A DNA stretch of 64,000 nucleotides, taken from assembly GCA_023663615.1 (NCBI GenBank), contig JAMPHA010000006.1:24317-88316 (forward strand). The letters are read 5' to 3'. A program made the position numbers and the translations under genes. This document shows, piece after piece, positions 58,589 through 64,000 of the stretch. This DNA comes from DLAJ01 sp023663615 (lineage in GTDB: Bacteria; Bacillota; Clostridia; Lachnospirales; Lachnospiraceae). The number at the start of each line of letters is the position of its first letter. Positions within the stretch are counted from its first letter, which is position 1. A model generated the notes under the pieces. The model had not been told where the DNA came from. It saw only the letters and a program-made list of their open reading frames with translations, and made no database searches.

Positions 58589-59535
58589 AAAAAAGAAAAG
58601 AGACGGCGGCGGTCTACAGTCAGCGGCAGCTTGCCGACGGCATTTATGATATGTGGATCGAGACGGAGCTTGCAGAGGGGGCAGAGCCGGGACAATTCCT
58701 CATGGTGTATCCGCGCAGCGCAGCGACGCTGCTTCCGCGCCCGATCAGTATTTGCGAGGCGCGTCAGAAAGAAGGCAGGCTGCGCCTTGTCTACCGTGTT
58801 GCGGGGAAAGGAACGGCGGAGTTTGCGTCCTATCGGGAGGGCGATCCGATCGCCGTTATGGGGACGATGGGGAACGGCTTTCCGATTGCGCAGGCGGCGG
58901 GAAAGCGGGTGTTTTTGATGGGCGGCGGTATCGGGATCCCGCCGCTGTTGGGCTTGGCGCGGACGCTTGCGGAGACTGGACAGGCGGCAGGCGGCGTGAA
59001 TGCCGGCGTGGCTGGACAGACAGCGTGCGGCGTGAATGCCGGCGTGGCTGGACAGGCAGCGTACGGCGTAAATGCCGGTGCTGAGACTACACAGGCAGCA
59101 GGAAGCGGACAAGCCGGAGCTGGGAGCGCAGGTTTACAAGCCGCGCCGTTGTCCGTACATGCCGTGTTGGGCTATCGCGACAGCGCATTGTTTTTGAAAG
59201 AGGAATTTGAGGACTGCGCGGCGGTCGTCGTCGCCACGGAGGACGGCTCCGCTGGGACGAAAGGAAATATCATGGACGCCGTGCGGGAGAACGCGCTTTA
59301 TGCGGATGTGATCTATGCCTGCGGACCGATGCCGATGCTGCGCGCGGTCAAGCAGTATGCGGCGCAGGAGGGGATTCCCGCATATATTTCCCTGGAGGAG
59401 CGCATGGCGTGCGGCGTGGGCGCATGCCTTGGATGCGTGTGCAAAACAACACAGACAGATGCGCATTCTCATGTGAAAAACGCGAGAGTCTGTACGGAAG
59501 GACCTGTTTTTTTGGCGGAAGACGTGGAGATCTGA
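58585..59535 (+). CDS. pyrK: dihydroorotate dehydrogenase electron transfer subunit PyrK
   Basis: 316 residues, longer than the usual 230-260. FAD-binding segment PRPISICEAR, NAD-binding GGGIGIPPLLGLARTL and CGPMPMLRAV, and the [2Fe-2S] motif CGVGACLGCVC with a later Cys (ARVCTEGP) are all present. It passes electrons from PyrD to NAD. The extra length is an Ala/Gly-rich insertion at about residues 132-190 with a 36-nt repeat, between GLARTLAETGQ and SVHAVLGYRDS in the NAD-binding half. It overlaps pyrC by 4 nt; pyrD is 118 nt downstream. Confidence 0.93.
   Translation: MKKRKETAAVYSQRQLADGIYDMWIETELAEGAEPGQFLMVYPRSAATLLPRPISICEARQKEGRLRLVYRVAGKGTAEFASYREGDPIAVMGTMGNGFPIAQAAGKRVFLMGGGIGIPPLLGLARTLAETGQAAGGVNAGVAGQTACGVNAGVAGQAAYGVNAGAETTQAAGSGQAGAGSAGLQAAPLSVHAVLGYRDSALFLKEEFEDCAAVVVATEDGSAGTKGNIMDAVRENALYADVIYACGPMPMLRAVKQYAAQEGIPAYISLEERMACGVGACLGCVCKTTQTDAHSHVKNARVCTEGPVFLAEDVEI
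58987..59088 (+). repeat. in-frame 36-nt tandem repeat in pyrK
   Basis: Units 58987-59022 (AGGVNAGVAGQT), 59023-59058 (ACGVNAGVAGQA) and a partial third (AYGVNAGAE). Followed by a diverged Ala/Gly/Gln-rich stretch. Confidence 0.9.
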
Positions 59536-59653
59536 ACGCCGCGCGGTAAGTACAGGAAACGTGCAGGATGGCGGGCAGATGGAATGGAGCAGGGCGGCAA
59601 ACGGGTGACGGGAAGTACCATCAGATCGTTTCAGGTTCAGAAAGGATACGGCG

Positions 59654-60556
59654 ATGAATACAAGCGTAACAATTGCAGGAGTGGAATTGAAAAACCCCGT
59701 CATGACGGCGTCGGGAACATTCGGTTCGGGAATGGAGTACGGGGAGTTTGTGGACTTAAATAAGCTGGGTGCCGTGGTGACGAAAGGCGTCGCCAATGTG
59801 CCGTGGGAGGGAAATCCGACACCGCGGGTTGCGGAGGTATACGGCGGGATGCTCAATGCCATCGGATTGCAGAATCCGGGCATTGATGTGTTTCTGGAAC
59901 GGGACCTTCCTTTTTTACGCCAATATGATACCAAAGTGATCGTCAATATCTGCGGGAAGACGGTGGAGGACTACATTGAGGTGGTGGAAAAGCTTTCTGA
60001 TGCGCCCGTTGATATGTTGGAGATCAACGTCTCGTGTCCGAACGTAAAGGAGGGCGCGATCGCATTCGGGCAGAAAGCGGAGGCGCTTTACGGTATTACG
60101 GAACAGATCAAAAAGCACGCGAAGCAGCCCGTGATTATGAAGCTCAGCCCCAATGTGACTGACATTGCGGAGATGGCGAAAGCCGCGGAGGCGGCGGGTG
60201 CGGATGCGATTTCCCTAATCAACACGATCACGGGAATGAAGATCGACATTGAAAAACGCCGTTTCGTGCTCGCGAATAAGACGGGTGGCATGTCCGGTCC
60301 GGCGATCAAGCCGATCGCCGTGCGAATGGTGTATCAGGCGGCGCAGGCGGTGCACATTCCGATCATCGGCATGGGCGGGATCGCTACGGCGGAGGATGCG
60401 GTGGAATTTTTGCTGGCGGGCGCGTCCGCAGTCAGCGTCGGCGCCATGAATTTCGTGAATCCGTATGCGACCGTTGAGATCATTTCGGGGATTGAGGATT
60501 ACATGCGGCGCACGGGGGTTTCGGATGTGAAAGAGCTGATCGGGGCGGTAGGATGA
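59654..60556 (+). CDS. pyrD: dihydroorotate dehydrogenase B catalytic subunit
   Basis: 300 residues of the FMN (beta/alpha)8 family, class 1B: NPVMTASGTFGSG, the catalytic Cys near residue 128 in EINVSCPNVKEG, PVIMKLSPNVTD, SLINTITGMKID and IGMGGIATAEDAVEFLLAGASAVSVG. It oxidises dihydroorotate to orotate and needs PyrK. AGAAAGGATACGGCG precedes the ATG. It ends the pyrC-K-D operon; a terminator-like hairpin lies 122 nt after the stop. Confidence 0.95.
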   Translation: MNTSVTIAGVELKNPVMTASGTFGSGMEYGEFVDLNKLGAVVTKGVANVPWEGNPTPRVAEVYGGMLNAIGLQNPGIDVFLERDLPFLRQYDTKVIVNICGKTVEDYIEVVEKLSDAPVDMLEINVSCPNVKEGAIAFGQKAEALYGITEQIKKHAKQPVIMKLSPNVTDIAEMAKAAEAAGADAISLINTITGMKIDIEKRRFVLANKTGGMSGPAIKPIAVRMVYQAAQAVHIPIIGMGGIATAEDAVEFLLAGASAVSVGAMNFVNPYATVEIISGIEDYMRRTGVSDVKELIGAVG

Positions 60557-60677
60557 AAGGGCTGTTTCGCAAAGAATTTTTTGTATCTTACGCAGAGGAA
60601 TGCGGTTTGCGTGAGGTCTGAAGCCGTGCGGCGGACATGCTTTGTATGGGAAGAATTTCATTACAGGAAAGTCATAT

Positions 60678-60728
60678 AAAACCTCTTCAGAGAATATCAT
60701 GTATAGAATATTCCCGAGGAGGTTTTTT
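60678..60728 (+). terminator. terminator of the pyr operon that contains the next gene's ribosome binding site
   Basis: Outer stem AAAACCTCTTC / GAGGAGGTTTT and inner stem GAATAT / ATATTC, then six Ts. The 3' arm carries GAGGAGG, the only plausible ribosome binding site for the SPOCS-LysM gene 12 nt further on. Confidence 0.8.
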
Positions 60729-60734
60729 ATTGCA

Positions 60735-62288
60735 ATGGAGCTGTTAAAAAAGAATATACATATGGATTACCGCAAGTGCGGTACTCTGACGCAGATGACG
60801 CTCGAGGATGATATGAATATACCGGACAAATGTCCGGATGTGTCAAAAATCCTGATGAATAAGGGGAACGTGAAGTTAGAGGAGATCAAGGCGACGCAGG
60901 ATCATGTGACGCTGCGCGGAAAGTTTTTATTTCAGGTACTCTATTGCTCGGACGAGTGGAATAACCGCATGAGTAAGGTGTACGGCAGTATTCCGTTTGA
61001 GGAGCAGGTCTATCTGGAGGGCGTGGTAAGGGAGGACAATGTCAGCGCGTCCGCAGTTATCGAGGATCTGACGGTCGGCATGATCAACAGCCGTAAGATC
61101 AACGTACAGACTGTGATCACATGGAACGTGTGCGTCAATGAACTGACCGATCTGGAGGCGCCCGTCGATGTATCGTCGCAAAGTCCGATCGAGATATGCA
61201 AGGAAGAAATGCGGGTGACGGGGATCGGCATCTGTAAAAATGATATTTTCCGTATGAAAGAAGAACTGGAGCTTCCGTCCGACATGCCGAACGTTGAGGA
61301 GCTGATCTGGGAGAGCATACGCCCTGAAAACGTCACGTTTAAGGCAATGGAGGAAAAGCTCGGCATTTCGGGCGAACTGCGTGTGTTCTTCATGTATATC
61401 GGGGAAAATGATGACATGCCTGTCAGGTATTACGGCGCGGCGATCCCGTTCCACGGGGAGATCGACTGTCACGGCGCGAACAGTTCCATGATCCCGGTCA
61501 TCACCTATGAGCTGGAGGGGCAGGAGACGGAAGTACGCCCCGACTATGACGGGGAAAAACGGATTTTCGGAATGGACCTGGCGCTAAACTTAAAAATCTG
61601 TATGTACCATGAAGATACGGTGTCGGTCATCACGGATATGTATGCGGTGGATCATGAAATGCAGCTAAAGATGCGCCCTGCGAGGCTTCAGACGCTGTTG
61701 ATGCAGAATGAAGGAAGTTATAAGCTGGGCGGAAGGATCCGCGCGGGAGGTCCGTCCGCACACATTTTACAGCTTTTATATACGGAAGCGGCGGCGCGCG
61801 TGACGGGCAGCCGGATCACGCCTGCGGGGATCGAGGCGGACGGCATTTTGGAGGTAAAAGGAATTTATATCACCGGAGACGATGAAATGCCTTACGGCGT
61901 GATTCATGGGAACCTGCCGTTTCGGGAGACGATCGCCGCGGAAGGGCTCGACGGCGATTGCAGCTATCAGCTTGTGTGTCAGTGTGACGACGTGAATGTC
62001 AGTATGGTGGACAGTGAGGAGATCGACGTGAAGGCGTCCGTGCGCATCCGCGCGGTGGTCTATGACACGCGGGAGATGAATCTGATCGAAGACGCGTCGC
62101 TTGCACCGCCCAACTATGAGAAGCTTGGCAGTCTGCCGGGTATGGCGATCCTGCTTTTTGAGCCGGGGGATACGCTTTGGAGCGTCGGCAAGCAGTACTG
62201 TCTTCCGGTGCAGCGTCTGCGCGAGTTAAACGGGATTGCGGATAAAAAAGAACCCGCGCCGGGCAGCAGGATTTTGATCGTGAAATAA
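60735..62288 (+). CDS. SPOCS (DUF3794) and LysM domain protein, probable spore envelope protein
   Basis: 517 residues. SPOCS/DUF3794-type modules occupy the first 440 residues (DDMNIPDKCPDVSKILMNKGNVKLEEI, VTLRGKFLFQVLYCSDE, and a later repeat DGILEVKGIYITGDDE). A C-terminal LysM domain (ILLFEPGDTLWSVGKQYCLPVQRLRELN, about 462-517) should bind peptidoglycan. This composition is typical of clostridial spore coat/cortex morphogenetic proteins. The ATG at 60735 follows GAGGAGG by 12 nt, and that site lies in a stable hairpin. No signal peptide, as expected for a mother-cell spore-coat protein. Confidence 0.85.
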   Translation: MELLKKNIHMDYRKCGTLTQMTLEDDMNIPDKCPDVSKILMNKGNVKLEEIKATQDHVTLRGKFLFQVLYCSDEWNNRMSKVYGSIPFEEQVYLEGVVREDNVSASAVIEDLTVGMINSRKINVQTVITWNVCVNELTDLEAPVDVSSQSPIEICKEEMRVTGIGICKNDIFRMKEELELPSDMPNVEELIWESIRPENVTFKAMEEKLGISGELRVFFMYIGENDDMPVRYYGAAIPFHGEIDCHGANSSMIPVITYELEGQETEVRPDYDGEKRIFGMDLALNLKICMYHEDTVSVITDMYAVDHEMQLKMRPARLQTLLMQNEGSYKLGGRIRAGGPSAHILQLLYTEAAARVTGSRITPAGIEADGILEVKGIYITGDDEMPYGVIHGNLPFRETIAAEGLDGDCSYQLVCQCDDVNVSMVDSEEIDVKASVRIRAVVYDTREMNLIEDASLAPPNYEKLGSLPGMAILLFEPGDTLWSVGKQYCLPVQRLRELNGIADKKEPAPGSRILIVK

Positions 62289-62315
62289 ATTCCAGGGAAT
62301 CCGGCATCATGGATT

Positions 62316-62408
62316 CGGTAAAATGAAGGCTTTCGGCGGGAACTCCGGAAGTCTTCTTTTTTTAACTTATAGGAACTTCGTGACCTGTGAAGAATCATAC
62401 GCGAAGGG
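62316..62408. repeat. dispersed hairpin repeat after the SPOCS-LysM gene
   Basis: Arms GAAGGCTTTCGG and CCGGAAGTCTTC (imperfect) with a long T run act as terminator. TTAACTTATAGGAACTTCG and GAATCATACGCGAAG follow, elements shared with the copies at 2.0 and 47.3 kb. Confidence 0.65.
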
Positions 62409-62418
62409 GGGTGATAAT

Positions 62419-62483
62419 ATTCGATACTAAAACTACAATATTCGAGTTTTCGAATTGCTAATCTGACAAAATGATGCTATACT
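62419..62483 (+). promoter_or_regulatory. promoter and operator of the XRE-hsdM operon
   Basis: TTGCTA (62455-62460), 17 nt, TATACT (62478-62483). An inverted repeat ATTCGA-GTTT-TCGAAT (62440-62455) touches the -35, and another half-site ATTCGA lies at 62419-62424, 21 bp (two helical turns) upstream. This fits control by the small XRE protein of the operon. Confidence 0.6.
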
Positions 62484-62533
62484 TTACCATAAGTATTGAA
62501 TGCTGATTTGTGGAAAGTGAGAGGGACGATATT

Positions 62534-62758
62534 ATGGCAATCAGTTATAATGGACTATGGAAACTGTTGATTGATAAAGGCATGAAAAAAGGGGATTTAT
62601 GTAAAAGTACAGGCTTAAGCTCCAGCACCATGGCGAAGATGACGAATGGAGAACCTGTGAATTTATCGGTTTTGGAGCGTATATGCGAAAGTCTTGATTG
62701 TGATTTTGCAGATTTGGTAAATTATAAAAAAACGCAGGAGAAAAACGGGGAGAATTGA
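62534..62758 (+). CDS. small XRE-family regulator (controller-protein type)
   Basis: 74 residues that are almost only a helix-turn-helix: WKLLIDKGMKKGDLCKSTGLSSSTMAKMTNGEPVNLSVLERICESLDC. This HTH type (often called HTH_26) frequently stands first in restriction-modification operons and controls their expression. The ATG at 62534 follows GAGAGGG by 8 nt. hsdM begins 5 nt after its stop. AT-rich compared with the genes to its left. Confidence 0.85.
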   Translation: MAISYNGLWKLLIDKGMKKGDLCKSTGLSSSTMAKMTNGEPVNLSVLERICESLDCDFADLVNYKKTQEKNGEN

Positions 62759-62763
62759 TAAAA

Positions 62764-64000
62764 ATGAGCAACGATAAAATCAGTGATGTTGGGATCAATA
62801 TAGCGGAAAAGGCTACCGTCATCTGGAATGTGGCGGACATGCTTCGAGGACCGTTCAAGCCGCATGAATACGGGCTTGTTATTTTGCCGATGACGGTGGT
62901 GAAGCGATTTCATGACTGCTTGCTGCCTACGCATGACAAAGTGCTTGCGCAGTATGAAAAAGTAAAACATTTGGCAGTCATAGATGGCTTTTTGACAAGG
63001 GCATCAGGTTATCAGTTTTATAACACAAGCAAGTTTACGTTTGAAACACTTTTGGCTGATCCGGATAACATAGAAACGAACTTTAGAGATTATTTAGCCG
63101 GATTTTCTGCAAATGCGCAGGATGTATTATCCAAGTTTGATTTTGATAATATCATCAAAAGAATGGTAGAGAGTAATACGTTGTACCTGATCATTAAGGA
63201 ATTTCATTCTGAAAAAGGCTACTTGGGAGCCGATAAGATCAGTGCTGTGGATTGCGGCTATATCTTCGAGGATTTGGTGCGTCGCTTCTCTGAGTCCTTT
63301 GGAGAAGAAGCGGGAGCGCATTTTACCAGCAGGGACATTATTTATCTCATGACAGATTTGCTTCTGGCGGATGCCGATTTAGACACAGGCGGAATGACTG
63401 TCTATGATATGACGATGGGAACGTCACAGATGCTTTCCTGTATGGAGGAGAGAATCCATGATTTGAACAGTGATATAGAGGTAACATGTTTCGGACAGGA
63501 GTTTAATCCGTCTACCTATGCGATTGCAAAAGCGGATATGATGATTCGTGGAGGAGATCCCGATAACATGCGGTTTGGGGATACCTTGTCCGATGATCAG
63601 TTTGCGGGTTTTACATTTGATTATTGTATCTCTAATCCGCCATTTGGAATTGACTGGAAGCGTGAACAGAAAAAAGTGGAAGAAGAAGCGGCACGAGGGG
63701 AACAGGGGAGATTTGCGCCCGGACTTCCTAAAATCAGTGACGGACAGCAGTTATTTGTCTTAAATGGGCTTTCTAAGCTTGCGCCAAATGGGAAAATGGC
63801 GATTATACAGAATGGTTCACCTTTATTTTCAGGCGATGCAGGGAGCGGTCCTTCGGAGATTAGAAGATACATTTTGGAAAACGACTGGCTGGATGCCATC
63901 GTACAGCTTTCTACGGATATGTTTATGAATACGGGTATCAGTACCTATATTTGGATATGTTCCAAGAATAAACCGGCATATAGAGAGGGAAAAGTGCAGC
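62764..64000 (+). CDS. hsdM: type I restriction-modification DNA methyltransferase subunit HsdM, 3' end outside window
   Basis: 412 codons with no stop before the window ends. An N-terminal HsdM_N domain (IAEKATVIWNVADMLRGPFKPHEYGLVILPM) precedes an N6-adenine methyltransferase domain with catalytic motif IV SNPPFGIDWK. Motif I, normally DPTMGTGGML, reads DMTMGTSQML, with the GG pair changed to SQ. HFTSRDIIYLMTDLLL is the usual lead-in. GGGGAG lies about 11 nt before the ATG. HsdM needs HsdS for target recognition and HsdR for cutting; both are expected to the right. Together with the XRE gene this is probably the edge of an acquired defence region. Confidence 0.9.
   Translation, partial: MSNDKISDVGINIAEKATVIWNVADMLRGPFKPHEYGLVILPMTVVKRFHDCLLPTHDKVLAQYEKVKHLAVIDGFLTRASGYQFYNTSKFTFETLLADPDNIETNFRDYLAGFSANAQDVLSKFDFDNIIKRMVESNTLYLIIKEFHSEKGYLGADKISAVDCGYIFEDLVRRFSESFGEEAGAHFTSRDIIYLMTDLLLADADLDTGGMTVYDMTMGTSQMLSCMEERIHDLNSDIEVTCFGQEFNPSTYAIAKADMMIRGGDPDNMRFGDTLSDDQFAGFTFDYCISNPPFGIDWKREQKKVEEEAARGEQGRFAPGLPKISDGQQLFVLNGLSKLAPNGKMAIIQNGSPLFSGDAGSGPSEIRRYILENDWLDAIVQLSTDMFMNTGISTYIWICSKNKPAYREGKVQ

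Overview
The window reads as chromosome of a spore-forming, anaerobic Firmicute of the class Clostridia, most likely Lachnospiraceae. The evidence is GlgC/GlgD glycogen synthesis, SpoVG, SpoVT, a SpoIID-SpoIIQ pair, a SPOCS-LysM spore protein, the PyrK/PyrD type B dihydroorotate dehydrogenase, strong AGGAGG ribosome binding sites and moderate GC. Taxonomy is inferred from gene content only. I see no rRNA, tRNA, CRISPR array, complete insertion sequence or prophage.

Layout. 1-6.4 kb: end of glgC, glgD, spoVG, pth, mfd. 6.4-10.3 kb: a sugar operon (xylulokinase, DUF4867 protein, fucose/arabinose isomerase-family enzyme). 10.3-20.3 kb: a frameshifted ABC transporter, a GH3 glycosidase, an XRE membrane regulator, an SGNH lipoprotein, divergent vanZ-like/spoVT, and a repeat-rich propeller protein. 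20.4-24.7 kb: type-2 ileS followed by an AT-rich MNT-HEPN toxin-antitoxin pair that lies between two copies of the ileS 3' end. 24.8-33.6 kb: an ECF sigma factor with a long C-terminal extension, two tandem beta-propeller lipoproteins, two FtsX-like permeases without an ATPase, and a second ECF sigma factor with a membrane propeller partner. 33.7-43.6 kb: glycogen phosphorylase, a secreted protein, a HAAS/PadR pair, membrane and lipoprotein genes, an XRE regulator and an aconitase-family hydratase. 43.8-47.5 kb: an EF-hand protein, SpoIID-like and SpoIIQ-like proteins behind candidate sigma-E and sigma-F promoters, and a candidate structured RNA. 47.6-51.8 kb: a GH9-like lipoprotein, ddl and murF. 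51.8-56.5 kb: frameshifted yfhO, a truncated Rpn-family gene and plsC. 56.7-62.3 kb: PrcB-like lipoprotein, pyrC-pyrK-pyrD, and the SPOCS-LysM protein. 62.4-64 kb: a small XRE regulator and the start of hsdM, the beginning of a type I restriction-modification locus that leaves the window.

Three themes stand out. First, several unrelated proteins (ABC transporter, GH3, PyrK, GH9-like lipoprotein) carry short in-frame tandem repeats with 36- or 45-nt periods at sites where relatives are not expected to have an insertion. Second, both members of the SpoIID/SpoIIQ pair appear to have lost catalytic residues while keeping sporulation-type promoters. Third, the MNT-HEPN module sits in what looks like an integration scar of the ileS 3' end. 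Two genes (ABC transporter, yfhO) are broken by one-base changes at or near homopolymers, which could be sequencing error, decay or phase variation.
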